64,000 nt of DNA from Datnioides undecimradiatus (lineage: Eukaryota; Chordata; Actinopteri; Lobotiformes; Datnioididae). The notes under the pieces are model-generated. The model saw only the letters and a program-made list of their open reading frames with translations. It ran no database searches and was not told the origin of the DNA. A program made the translations under genes and the position numbers. Shown in pieces: positions 23,938 to 36,485 of the stretch (the stretch's first letter is position 1; each line of letters begins with the position of its first letter). The stretch lies in assembly GCA_008933995.1 (NCBI GenBank), contig WARS01000029.1, positions 22,504,879-22,568,878 of the forward strand. Direction: 5' to 3'.

Positions 23938-25580
23938 CCCTCCTGTTACCCTCAAATTTACTAACATCTTTTATCTTTGGGGTCAGTTTGACCGCAGCAG
24001 TTTTATATCTCCAAAAAATGATCATAATTACAGTTGTTACCAAAGTTTACGTGCCAGGTACTTTATGTTTGTTTGTTTGTTGACTACCTAAATAGCCCTT
24101 CAAATAAAACAATCCCCACCCCCCCTTATACATCCAGAATAGCTACATCCAGATTACGCGACTACGGAGAAATATGCAAATCACCATAAAATCTCAGTGA
24201 TTGACCTAAAATTGACCTAAAAGGGGCATCTTTTTGGTGTTTTAATGGCTTTATATTATTTCTAAATAAATATTTTGTTATCTATAACATTTAGAATGAA
24301 AAACAATTTCTGTTATCAAGAACAGTAACACGTATTATGATCAGGGTCATAATAATTTGTAATAAATGATCACATGTAATGTTAGGAGCATTCAGCCCTT
24401 CAGCCATGTCAGGTACCACCGTCAGGGGATTTACCAGTGTACACCTGCATGTTCCAGGTGTAGCTGGACTGTGCGTCACATGCTGCCCATATTTGGCCGG
24501 TTTACTCGACATGTATTGTCTGAAGGGACAGCGGCCACAAAATGCAGCCAGACATTCATCCACAGCCACGTGGGGGCCTGGATCGTAAAGAAAGGGTCAC
24601 TGCTGAACCCAGTTGTCCCGAACGTCCCGTTTTGCTGCGAGTTTGTCACGCTCTCGTTGGCGCTGCCATGTTTCTCTGTCATCAAAGCGTGTGACGCAGT
24701 AGTAAACCTGGAATGTGTTTAGAGACATGGTGGCTGGAAATATTGCCCTTCCAGTGTCAGACGTTTGCTGTTGCTTCACCTTTTGACTTGTACACTCCTG
24801 CCAAAGTGAGCAACCCAATGTAGACTGGTGAGTGGGTCACAACCAAGTCTTTCCAACTGTCCCCATACACACGCCCCTCCCTCTAAATTTGTCATCTTAA
24901 GTACATCCTTATCTATCTATGGTGTCATGAAGAGCTCAAATGCTGATTGTATGTCTTGGACATGGCTGACAGCGTATCTGGGGCCTGGAACCATTTTTAT
25001 GACATTAGCAGCACTAAGTCTACCCTGTTGTTCAGGTGGTGAGACAGACCAAGGTAGGAAGGTAGTGTGTTTGCTGGTGGTGGAGAGACAACAGGAGGGT
25101 CACCACTGAGGGTCTCAGTGTCCCCACAGCATGGGAAATATCAAAGTTCTCGCTAGAACGATGTTTTCCCCTCCTCCATGTCACGTGAACCATCGGTGGT
25201 TCTCACACTACTACAGTTATGGTTATGTCAGGTTAGGGCCCTAAGGCTTTTTGCAGATTATGAAATTCCATGTTATAGTGAGCTCAGTATCATCCAAAAC
25301 AACCACGACAAATGTGTGTAAACTGCTGGCATGTCTAATATGTTTACATACAGCTGAACCAGCCTGGGGTCAGATTGACCCCAAAGAACACCAGCGCGTA
25401 AAACATGTGTACAGGACCTTGAAAACATATGAAACATATGTTAATTTTATGTTCACCCAATTGTCCCCATTAAATTAGGAAAAGTCATCAAATATGAAGC
25501 AAAAAAAAAACTGTCAATCATTTTTTTAGAGATGTTAAACATCGAACGGGGTCAAATTGACCCCAAAGGTAATAGGAGGG
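23938..25580 (-). mobile_element. Decayed piggyBac (PGBD-type) DNA transposon
   Basis: The element is bounded by TTAA target duplications (23934-23937 and 25581-25584). Its inverted ends read CCCTCCTGTTACC at the left and CCCTCCTATTACC as the complement of the right, 12 of 13 identical. Palindromic GGGGTCA-A/G-TTGACC subterminal motifs lie near 23980, 25369 and 25548. The minus strand encodes transposase fragments. The length of 1.64 kb is shorter than a full element of about 2.5 kb or more, so there are internal deletions. PiggyBac elements cut and paste at TTAA; this copy cannot encode active enzyme. Confidence 0.9.
24291..24818 (-). pseudogene. piggyBac transposase remnant
   Basis: On the minus strand the frame reads AIFPATMSLNTF, RFDDRETWQRQRERDKLAA, an in-frame TGA (24597-24599), YDPGPHVAVDECLAAF, GRCPFRQYMSSKPAKYG, then VVPDMAEGL and NITCDH. 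These match the PGBD-type DDE_Tnp_1_7 core in order. The VDE and TCD aspartates correspond to the first two catalytic Asp residues. About 60 residues between KPAKYG and VVPDM are missing. The segment upstream (GVYKSKGEATA) is in another frame near 24760, and the third catalytic region is not found. It is dead coding sequence. Confidence 0.88.
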
Positions 25581-25584
25581 TTAA

Positions 25585-28500
25585 ACTATCATTGCAAGTC
25601 ATGTATGAGCAATGGTATGCAACACAAGCCTTAAACGTAGCAAACGTAGCTGCAGTAGCAAAAATGCACAATAAATAAAAATAGTTTTTAGACAGGCGCG
25701 TTATAGTTCATAGCTTTTATAATTCAAATATATAAAAAAATAATAATGTTGATATGTACTGATCATGTGCTTCAATGATGCTGTTGTTTTGTTTCATTTA
25801 GTGATTAAAACTTGTTTATTGCAAGTCTGCAAACTGCGACAAACTATGAGCCTGCAAACACAGCTGGTGCTCTTCATTCAGACTCAGATTCATTCCTGGT
25901 CTTTCTAGAAAACCCTCCCTCTCCTGCGGCCTTAATAGACACTTCCTGGTTTTGTTGTAGCAACCCCAAACCTCTCTAAATGCCCCTCGGGGCTGGCTGC
26001 TGATGTTTTGGCACTCAGTCAGCAACAAGCTGGAAGGTAAACGTGGTGAGTGAGGGGCACGGTTAGCTGCAGGAACAAAGTGAGGGAGCGTATCTTTAAG
26101 CAACACGTCGTTGCCAGGTAACAGGCTGGTTTGGTTTTTTTTATTGGCTTGTGCAAAAAGGTCTGATTCTCTCAGCTGCAGCTACTGATGTGTGTGCGAC
26201 CAACGCTCATCAAATGTACATTTCCAAGAAGTAAATCCAAAGAAGCGGCGCCGCACACGCACTGCGATCACCGCCCTCCTCGCTAAAAGCAGCTCGGCGC
26301 CGCGTTTGTCGGCAGGTGGTGTGAAAACATGACGCTCTGAATCTGCATGTTTGTATCTCCCCATTAGCCAACTCTGCCCTCATTCATAAACACTGAAGAA
26401 CAGTCGGGCAGACAGAGGAAAAAAAAATAGAAGTGGCCCTCCATAAGTGGTCAGATGATGCATGTGTAGTCACGTCTGACCTATAATTCGTAATTACAAC
26501 AGTAAGATAATTAAGGCCCCAAGATGGAAAACAGGGGCAGCTATTAGCTGGAATGAGCTGGCATATTGTATGCGTCGCACATGCTAATTGATCGTATCTT
26601 GATGATGACATGTCCCGCGGTTTTGTCTGGCGTTGTCATTAAGGCTCTGATTAAACGTATAGTGGGGCGGCTGCTTTCTGGCTTCTCAGAACAAGGGCGG
26701 GGAAATTAAAGATGTTTAATCACAGTTTCCTCTGCGTTTATCAGGTTAACCCGAGCGTTAAAACCAGCAGAATCAGCCTGCGGTCAGTTACGCAGTCAGT
26801 TAATATGTCGGTTAACGAAACGAGTGAAGGCAGGCGAGCGCCAGGTTGAAGGAGGCGTCGGTGTGCTCCGGAGTGGATGGCGCCGAGTATTAGGACGATT
26901 CATTTGTGCATGTGAACCACTGCTTTTGTTAAGCATCACCAATTAAAAATTGTTTACCCTCGTATTTAAGAGCTACATACCGTTAGCTGTGAGCGCTAAG
27001 ATGTAGTTTATTCGGTGAAAATGGCCCATTTAGACAGTTTATATTCACAAAGGAGGCAGCAAGCGCTTTGACCTCTCATAGTGGGAGAAGCTCAGGTGTT
27101 AGTCGTAACATTAACGATGCCACTGTTCTAAATAAGTGTCCCGGTGAGCCGTGTCAGTGTGACAGGGAGCCAGTGTCCCCAGACTTGAGGCAGCTAAGGG
27201 AAATTCAAAGATGATTAATTTCATTATTCACCTGCCCTGTGACATGTCAAAATGACTTCTGTGAAAAAGGCCAAGTGAGCTGCAATGTGCCAAAAAATCC
27301 CCAAAACCCAATGTGATCTGTTGCAGCTGTCAGACTGGGGGGGGGCAGGATGAGACCGGAGAAGTCTTTAGTCTGCGCTCTTCGAGGTGCAACCTTTATC
27401 CTTTCGAGGAAACTGTTAAATCTTCCCTGAGGAGCATTTCAGGGAACAGATGCTGATTTGTCCAAGTTTCCATGTAAACCCGCACTCAGTCTTTCTGCTG
27501 GAGGGAGACAATGAATACACCTTATTGTCAGATGAAACAAGGAAGTGGGCTCACGCCGTTATCGGCGCAGTATCACGCCGTCAGCTGCTCTGCAAATAAA
27601 CAGAGCCTCTGCACTTTATTGCAGTTTGCTTAGGTCACGCAGTCATCGTTCTCACTCCTCTGAGAGAAAAGAAAACGACCCGCCACTCACTTGGGATGGA
27701 TTTATTGAAGGAGAGGCAGAGAAAATAAAGATAGATGCAATTAATGACCTTCGCTTCTTAATACTTTGGCTGACGCATGGCTTTTCACGCCCTCAAACTA
27801 TTATTATCCGGCGTATAACCTGCACGCTGCATGAGGATTTTATCTCAGCTCTGTTATTAATGAAAACATCGTTTCTTTCGTTATGTTTCGTAGATCACAA
27901 TGTCAGGAGATCACAGTGACTCATGTCGCGCAGCGGACTGCGGCGTGCGCGCTCGTACGCAGAGATTTCTCATTTTTATTTTGCAGAGCAGAAACAAACA
28001 AGATGTCATTGGTGAGAAAACACATAAAGAATGTGAATTTGTATATATTAAAATACATAAAATGAATAAAACCTGTAAAGAACTGTAATAATAGGCATTT
28101 AGATATAACATTTTACTAATTACCAGGGAACAAAGGAGGAAGTAACTGTTACCATTAAGTCAATAAGTAACTAGTAGTTGATAGAGGAGATAATGATTAG
28201 TTAATGATTAGATCAAACACGAATGAACACGAAATGAATCAGCAGCAACCTGATAATCAAGCGCACACTAATAAATAACATTTGTTGTGTTGCAAATGGT
28301 AAAAAAAAATCAAATCTGCACCCTGATCAGTTTCAATTTAGCTGTTGCTAAGTTGCCTCCACTGAAACACTACAATGAGGGACTGCAGGCGAACGTCAAA
28401 CAAGCATCCGAGTTTGGTCTTATGTGAGCGCCAGTCTCTTACCGTCCGCCATCACCCTTTTTCCTTCTGGAGAAATCAGTTGGTCCAATTTTTCCATCGT

Positions 28501-31500
28501 ACATCCCACACAACACTGATCTCCAGCCAGCACTTTTTTATTTTTTGTGGCGAGTTGGCCGCAGAGGTTGGAGCTGCACAGATCTTCTGTACACGCTGAG
28601 CACCATTACATTTTATTGTTATTTACCATTGGAAATAACAATTAAACAATAACTGCGTTCTTTATGTAGCTGAAGCAATGTGGGGGTATCACTTTGTTTT
28701 TTAAATGCAACTTCCTTTTCTTTCACCTCAGTTACATTTACAGTCGGTTATGACAGTCAGGGCATTTCCCTTAATAAATACATTAGTCAACACTCCTGTA
28801 ATCCTGCAGGCCTGCTCTTTATTGTTTATGATTTTATTGTTGCACCGTGTGAAGGGAAAACATTACATCAGCCACTGGGAAGTTTTGTATCCGGTTGTCT
28901 TCGCTGAATCTGGTTTTCTTTTCTCGGTAAGGCCTGTGCTGTTCGGGATCCTGGGAGAGATTTTCACTTTTGTGTCATCAGCTATTTCTGTTTTTGATTT
29001 GGTCTTCATTGAGTTAACAAGCCCAGACACATAAGGACAAACACCTGGTACCCGATGAGTAATATACGGACAGCCTGCTGGAGCTGTAAGGGGGAAGCCT
29101 TCAGTCATCTAATCCGTTGATCAAACACCATGTAGACACTTGCCTTACTCAAGTGCCTCTCCACGCATCACTTTGACACGGGGTTCTTCCGTCTTCTCAC
29201 CATATAATGTCACGACATGACAGCGTGCCCCTACTAACACAGAACGCCCTCAGTCTGGGGTTTGCTGGAAGCCTGCAACCTTGCACGGCAGGCCGGAGTG
29301 ATCGGGGAGGTTATCCGTCAATATCACGTGGCACGAATGATTCACCAGAATGTGAGAACAGAAGAGGGAAGGGCGCAATGACACTTCATGTGTTCATGCT
29401 AAACATATGATCCATCTGCCCGAGTCCTGCGTCCAAAAGGTTCACAGATATGGCAGGAACTGCACCGCTTAGCTACTGGGCCTCTCCTCCTTTCACCCTC
29501 GAATGTCACCTCCGCCTATACTCTCTGGAGGAGGTCATGGATGGTGTCCGTCCCATCTGGTTCATCATATACTGTGTGTAGCCTACATCTCTTCAAACCT
29601 TATGTATCAGCGGAGACATTACGAAAGAGGAGACCGACCTGTCGCTTTCCTCAAAAGCAGCCAGTCACCTTCCTTTTAACAGCCGAACTCTCAAACTTAT
29701 CCATCGTGCTGTTGCATTGACAGAGATTCACTTCAGATGATTTGGTTGCTGGGTGCACACCGACTCCACAGAGTAAAGTTCGTAAAGTAAAGTACTATAT
29801 GTGCCGCTGACCCATGAAAATGGAGTTATAGCTCTCTCCACATTCATTTAGATACAGATAGATGGTTCAGATAGATGGTCTGGTCTTGAGGGCCCAAAAC
29901 ACCTGCCAAGATGGCTGCTTCGTGAGAATCTGTTGTGAAAATGGTCCTGCAGAGACACGAAACGCTCTTGAAACATCAATTCATCACAAAAGTCTAATTT
30001 CAGCTGCGATATAGTTGCCGCTGTGCACATTTTGTCATATGCTAGAAAGAGGCAGTACGCTCCTTTATCATTACAAAAATCATTATTGTGTTCATTCATC
30101 ATGTACTGTACAGTCTGGTCTCCCCTGCACTCAAAATGATAACATGCAGCTGCAGTGAGAGCAGCCACAAGTTTCAGAAGCGCACGTCGGCTAACTAGCT
30201 AGCTTTCTAGCGCTCGAGCATAGCCCTGACTAGCTACCTATTGAGCTAATTAGCAAAAGTAAACCAGTTAGCATGCTAGCTAGTTCGTTAGCTTGCAGAT
30301 TCCTCTCGTTACTCAAGTTAAGTCAAGTGAAACCTGCTCCTGGGTCATACCATTTTAGTAGCAGCTAGATTAGCGAGAGACAGAGTGTGTCTGGATGTCA
30401 TTTGTCAAAAGCTTTGTTACACTTACTGAGTCAGAGGTCTTTCTCTTTTATTGGTATCATGCTGGTGAAGGTCAAAAAGCAGTGTAAGGACGGTGTGGGT
30501 GAAGGTCAACCGCTTTTAAGCGCTGCAGTCAAACTGGAAAGATCTGGAAAGATCTGTTCGAGCAAAACAGAACATGCAGAAGAGAGGGATTTAAATACAG
30601 CACACGTACGAAATCCTCAAGCCGCATTAACACATCTGTACAACAGTGATGCCCTCAGCTTTTAAATTCAAGCTAAACGGTCCACAGTTTGTTGATCGTC
30701 TGGTATTCTCCTCGACGATTCGTGAGCAAAATGCTTCTCTGATCAGCTGACTGTTAATCAGATATCATCAAACCAGGAAGCAGATGTCCAAATGTGATGC
30801 AAGTGTGATGCCAGGAATATGTAATAATTACTATTTACATCACAATTTATAGACTTGGGTGCACTGTGTTAGAAACTGGAGTATTCTAAACAATGTTGTG
30901 CACAAAATGGGTTGAAAATAAGGCCACCTGTGCAAAAAAAAAACGATGTGAGTGAAATGGACAAAGATTAACATAGAAGCCGTAAAATTAAATCTGATAG
31001 CCTGAGATAATCACAGAGGCAGACACAACAACAGTGACTAACAGGGTGAATAGATTTAGACCAGGGGACAATCATTTTGGAATATACAGGTGCACCAGGG
31101 GTATTATTACATCCCCGAACCTGTTTGAGCGGTTCCCTAAGCCTCCTCCTTGTGTAGGCCATAATGGCTTTCCTCATTGTGTAAGCCACAATAATGAAGA
31201 TGAAGGTCATAAACGCCGAAGGGGAAGCGATGGGACATAGATGCAGGGGATTTGGCATCAAAATTAGCATCCAGACAGTCCTGTGTGTGTGTGTGTGTGA
31301 GTGAAATGAAAAGTTAAGTTAGAGGCAATCATATAGTTTTGGAAGCCATGGCGGTCCAGCAGGTTCTTGTTTTTATATGCATATAAATTAAAGACGCTGC
31401 GGTCAAACAGCGTGACGGTTTCATATCATGCAAGGTTTGCACATGAAAACGTGGGACAGTTACATAACACTGATGTTAACTGATGTTGGCTGTTGAGTTA

Positions 31501-31589
31501 TATTAAGTAAAACAGAGTTGCCTCCATTTGAGATTTATAATTTAGCAAATGCATTAAATTTCAAATTCCTTCTGTTGACAGGGGCCATC
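25585..31589. other. Intergenic DNA between the two genes, proximal part
   Basis: No gene recognised. A CpG-dense patch lies at 26240-26330. TAGC/GCTAGC-rich text at 30188-30295 resembles a decayed dispersed repeat. A short GT run lies near 31.28 kb. Open frames of up to 124 codons (for example 27545-27919) have no family similarity. Confidence 0.55.
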
Positions 31590-31590
31590 A

Positions 31591-31614
31591 CTATTATTAT
31601 TATTATTATTATTA
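31591..31614. repeat. ATT trinucleotide microsatellite
   Basis: About eight ATT units in tandem, seen directly. Confidence 0.92.
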
Positions 31615-31776
31615 CAATAAGAAATCAAGTTCTGTAAATTAACACTTCAAAATCTTTTCTTGAATAGCCAGAAGATTTAATTACATTATGTTGTCTGTAA
31701 TGCATTTCTTTAAATGTGTTGTTGTAACTATAACGGACGTAACGCCTGCAACTCTGTGAGTCTATGCAAATTGGTT

Positions 31777-32031
31777 CTTTGAGCTAAATGCTAATGTCAG
31801 AGTGCTAATGTGTACGCAATGACATGGTTAACAGCTGAAGGTCGTACAAGTTTGGGAGGTATAATGTTTACCAAGCTCATCCTATTTGTTTTTACTGCTA
31901 CTTAGCTTATTTCATTAGCAAGCTAACATTGCTGAGGCTAATGAGAATGACGTTAGTTTTGTATATTTAGTCAGCTGTAAATTCAAACTTTGACCTGATG
32001 ATGGAGCTAAATGAGATGTCAGCTGATCGCC
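31777..32031 (+). repeat. GCTAAC-family dispersed repeat
   Basis: Blocks CTTTGAGCTAAATGCTAATGTC, GGTATAATGTTTACC, GCAAGCTAACATTGCT, GAGGCTAATGAGAATGACGTTAG and TTTGACCTGATGATGGAGCTAAATGA are the complement-strand partners of blocks in the copies at 19436 and 22698. Within-window agreement supports one family. Confidence 0.65.
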
Positions 32032-32926
32032 AACATGTATTTATAAGTCAGGAGATGACTGACATCTTTATGATGCCTCCCCTGAAAATAAAACCCATAA
32101 CTGTTATGAAATAAAACAGAATTTAACTCACAGCAACTTCCATTAGGACGTTCATCTTTTAGATCCAGGCTTTAGATCTTCACAAGTGGCATCTGAAATA
32201 TGTAAAAATGCCAAACAGAGCTGGGAGACTTTGTGTGTCAGACAATGCGAAAGACAAATTAGCTGATAAAGTGAGGACGTGTAAAATTCTTGCTTCCGGG
32301 AGAGGATTTCCGATTAGTCACCCAGAAACGCAGAGCGAGGCAAAGACGACGCCTGACTGGGAAAAACCTACGATACAAGCAGCTCTCCAGCTGCAGCGTC
32401 ATGAAGGTCATACGTCCGTGGTCAACCGCGTGGGCGAGCGTGTTTCATCACTCTGCCTTTGTGGCCCGCTTCCTCGCGTTTGAAAAGGGCTTTGAATTAC
32501 GCATAGTTTGAGTTTCTGCTCGCTGTGCTGTCAGCCACCGCTGGGTGACATTAGCAGAAGGAGGAACAAGAAAAGAGTTATGCATAATTTCAGGAGCACG
32601 GCTTCCTTTCTCAGCTGTGAAGGTTCATGATCAAAGACGTTTGCTTTTTGTGTGTTTCTCCTTTTTTACGCTGCATAGCGGATGATTCACAGGATGCATT
32701 TGTCATAATTCCCACGGCTGCAGCTGGAAAGTAGAAACTTAATTAAAAACCCTTACTTTCCAACCGCAGTGTCCCTCCTGACCGGAAGTCTACCAACATT
32801 TTTAATTTTTTTCTCTCTGTTTTTTGGAAAGTATTTGCTTTCATTAACTGTTTGCCAAAAAACTACTCTTTCTTATTACGTATCAAGTACATTGGGTAGT
32901 TTTTCTAGGCTGGATTTAATCTAAAT
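32032..32926. other. Intergenic DNA, nothing recognised
   Basis: No gene or repeat family recognised; the two overlapping open frames near 32.2-32.5 kb have no known similarity. Confidence 0.5.
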
Positions 32927-32934
32927 GTTAAAAC

Positions 32935-33394
32935 TAGGGGTGGGACTTTAACGCATTAATTACAATTAATTAATTACAAAAAAATTAACACATTAAAAAA
33001 ATGTACGCATTTAATTGCAGTTTGCATTCCAAACAACGCAGAACGTTTGACAGTGCACGATTTCCGAGTACACCGATTACACTGATGCACACGTCAGAGC
33101 TCGGCTAACGGCTACCAAAAAGGAGGAATCTGATGAGAGCGCATTGCTAGGACTGATGCACTTCAACCCTGCGGTACCGTCTAAATGCAAAGCGTGTTGC
33201 AGTGAGCACAGAAACCGCCGGAGCTGTTAGCACCAGCTGTTAGCACCAGTCGTCCACTAAAATCCATTTAAATTAAAAAATGTTGCTTTTTGGGGCAAAT
33301 ATTGTTATGCGATTAAAATGCGATTAATCGAGATTAATTAATTACAAAGCCTCTTATTAATTAGATTAATTTTTTTAATCGAGTCCCACCCCTA
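32935..33394. mobile_element. Non-autonomous hAT-type miniature element (460 bp)
   Basis: The terminal inverted repeats are perfect: the left starts TAGGGGTGGGACT and the right ends with its exact complement. The element is flanked by a perfect 8-bp target duplication, GTTAAAAC (32927-32934 and 33395-33402). The 8-bp duplication and the TAGGGGTG end are typical of hAT elements. The interior is AT-rich with ATTAATTA runs and has no transposase frame. Identical flanks and ends suggest a fairly recent insertion. Confidence 0.88.
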
Positions 33395-34497
33395 GTTAAA
33401 ACACACAGACGCTGTAAAGTAAAATCAACTGTTCTGTTTGTTCTTGTTTTAACATTTAAATTGACTCCTTTCTAACTGAAAATGTGGTCTTTTTGTTCGT
33501 GTTTTTAGCATTTTTCATTCAAGTACTGTATTTTACATGAAAACTGACCCGACTGCAGCACCTGCAGTTTTTTTTTTTTAATAAACTGTCCCAAAGTGTG
33601 CGCCGTTATCGACTTTTGCATATAATCGAAGCAGGAGCGCTCCAAAAACGTGGAAAAGACACAAATTATTGAGGACAGCTTGCAATGTAGGTTAATTTGA
33701 GGGTGTGATGGCAGGTTCTTGGACAACAACTCACTAACCCCTCACCCAAAAACAGGTGATGGGAGCGTGCACCAACTGATGTCAAGCTTGCATAGTTTTA
33801 TTCAGACATCTCTGGCAGTAAAATCACTTCAAATATCATTTGGTTTGAAACAAGAAAGACTGTGAAAGGGGCAAAATCCCCACTGGTTCAGTACCATGGA
33901 CAGGGCAAACAGTCACTGAGGCACAGTCTGCCTGTTGGCCGAGCAGTGATGAAACAGAAGTTTGCTTTTAGCATAACAGGCTATCAGAAAAACAGTCTAT
34001 TTAGGTTTTGCACTTTCAGATCTGCAGTAATAGAGAATAATAGTATGTGCTTGCAAACTGCGATGCAGGGCTGATATAACCTGAGTATCAAGGAATCCAA
34101 GTTTCCAGACATGGAGTGATTGTGTGCAGCTGTAAGTGCATGCTAAGGTAAAATGAGCTGTCAGGTAAATCTTGCACGAGTGAACTGACATTACCATGCC
34201 TGCATATGCACATATAAGCATGCAAATGTACAGCCACTGTAGGGACTGCAGTGCACATACAAAGATAATTAAATATTAAAAGCCTGGTTGCATTTAGAGT
34301 CCATCTTTAACTATTTAATTACCTCAGATTTTCTTTTTCTTTTGATTAGATTGACGTTCCCAGCAGAATAATGGTGTAAATCATTTCACCAACCCACCTT
34401 TCAAACGTGTGTGCGCGCATCTGAAACTGAGGAGGAGCGAGATAGAAGGACGGAGACTTAGAACATGCGTGTGTAGGCAGGGCTTTTGCATAGCTCC

Positions 34498-34498
<1 letters not shown>

Positions 34499-34532
<34 letters not shown>
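34499..34532. repeat. TG dinucleotide microsatellite
   Basis: About 17 TG units, followed by GAGTGAGTGA, seen directly. Confidence 0.95.
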
Positions 34533-34534
<2 letters not shown>

Positions 34535-35703
34535 TGAGTGATTTTATGTAACACTTGGTTGTCTATTCAGTGGCAGGAATTATCTGTCCTCTGCCAGGCC
34601 GCCTCCTCCACACTCCTTGCAGATCATATCTTCCTCTTCAGATTGAAATAAGATAAATACTCCCCACTCTCTCTTTGTGCTTCGTGGTTAAACCAATGCT
34701 CGTCACATACCACCGTCCATATGTTTTCGGATACAAAACAAATATGTGTGCAAATGCAAATTACTGCGTGCTTTATCTTTTGCGCATGCTGAATATTTAC
34801 TACATCACACAACATTAAGACACTCTGTTACTGGACAATGCACATCCTGTGTTGCATAACATCTTTTTGTGCACATATGTGCAAAAGTCTTTACATTTTT
34901 AAATTGCACTGATCGAATGAAGACTGCAGTTCACAGAAAAATGGCATTCCTGCATGCAGTTTGCAGCAAAACTTCAATTTATTATGTAAAATAATTTACT
35001 AGAGTGCATGTTTGCATTAGGCGTTAAAGCAATGTCTGCCACATGTTCAGACTTACATAATCTAAGACATCAAATAACATGTAAATTCATTTTTAATCAA
35101 TAGTTTAAGTTATAAAAGGTCACAAAACAGGTTAAAATTAGTTTTGTGCATGTAAAGATTGAAAATCCCCAAATATTTTAAGTTATAATGAGGCTCATTT
35201 TTGTAAAGCAAATAGCTGATGATGATGGATGACCGGTAAAAGTGGCGAAAATGTCAATCAGTGATTCAACTAGTTGTTTCAGCACTAAATAAAATGTGTT
35301 ACCACCCTATTTTCCTGCCTCATTGCAGACCTGTGCACCAACCCTCCGCTCCTCTCCTGCACTGCACATTTGCGTTTCCATCTCTTCGACCACAAACATC
35401 ATTGAACGGCGCTTCTCTACTTCACAGATGTGCTCAGGTTGTCCTTGGAGGGTTCCCTGTGCAAACAAAGCCCTCTTCCCCCTCCGTCTCTCTCTGATTC
35501 CACCCCCTTCTGCCTCTCCCTCTATCCATCTCGGCTGCTCTCTCCCCCCACGTTTTCACACCACTGAGCATGCCGCGTGTAGCTCCCACTCGCTGGCATC
35601 AGAAACACTAGATATCTTCAGTCCTGAGCCGTGCAGATTCATACTAATACACACCAGCATTGGCTAGACGGAGGCTGCGTTCTGCCAAATAGGGGATAGG
35701 CAT

Positions 35704-35761
35704 TGATAAAAGAGAAGGGGAGACAGAGTCCAGCAGCTGTCGCGCACACCGGACTCAAGGT
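35704..35761 (+). promoter_or_regulatory. Speculative rgs8 upstream noncoding exon end
   Basis: A GATAAAAG box at 35705-35712 is followed about 45 bp later by CTCAAG|GTAAAG, a good splice donor (GT at 35760-35761). The rgs8 coding exon 1 has a splice acceptor just before its ATG, so a noncoding exon must lie upstream somewhere. This is one candidate among many. Confidence 0.15.
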
Positions 35762-36414
35762 AAAGGATCCATATTCCTTTATTGAATGACAAAGTGTTAT
35801 GTAATTCTGCTGTGGACATAGAGCTCTAGGCATTATGTGGGTCTTTGTCATTCATAATGCTTCATTGGGCTGATTAATATCTGCCGCTTTGAACGGAGGC
35901 TTATTGTCAAATCGGGGAAAGCACCGCTGATGAAGTGATGTGGCTGCTTCTGCAAACAGTAAACAAACTAATGCAGCAGAGAAACACAATAACCCTGCTG
36001 TCGTGTTACCTATTATCCGGCTAGTTTTATGGGTGTGTGTGCACAGTTTGTGGGGCTGCATGTCCAGATTCCTACCTAAGTGATTGCTCATTCACGCATG
36101 CTTTCAGTCCCATTTCCTGTGAGCACTATTGAAAATCAGTTCACGCCCTCCCACCTTCCCTCCCTTGGTGCTGAAAGCTCTGAGGGCTTTTCAGTCCAGT
36201 AAATGTCACTCATCAGGGCTATCAAAGATGGAGTAGGTCTTTGAAGCCCACACAAGTGCCACCTCAGGGTGAGGTGTATCCAAACCCCTCCAGAACCCTT
36301 CTGCTCCTACTTGCCCTGTTTTGCACGCCACCGACCTTGTTGCTCATCACATGTCGACTGTTAACGAGTGAGCGTTAGAAGTAGTGGTAGGAGGCTAATA
36401 TTACCTTTTCACGG

Positions 36415-36485
36415 GACCGGGCTAACTGTTTCCTGCCTCTGCTTCCTGTTTTTGTGCTAAGCTAGGCGGCTAGTGGCGCTCACCT
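36415..36485 (-). repeat. Fragment of a common teleost dispersed repeat
   Basis: CGGGCTAACTGTTTCCTGCC and TTTTTGTGCTAAGCTAGGCGG blocks match the complement of the distal half of the family whose proximal half is at 42417-42541. Confidence 0.45.
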
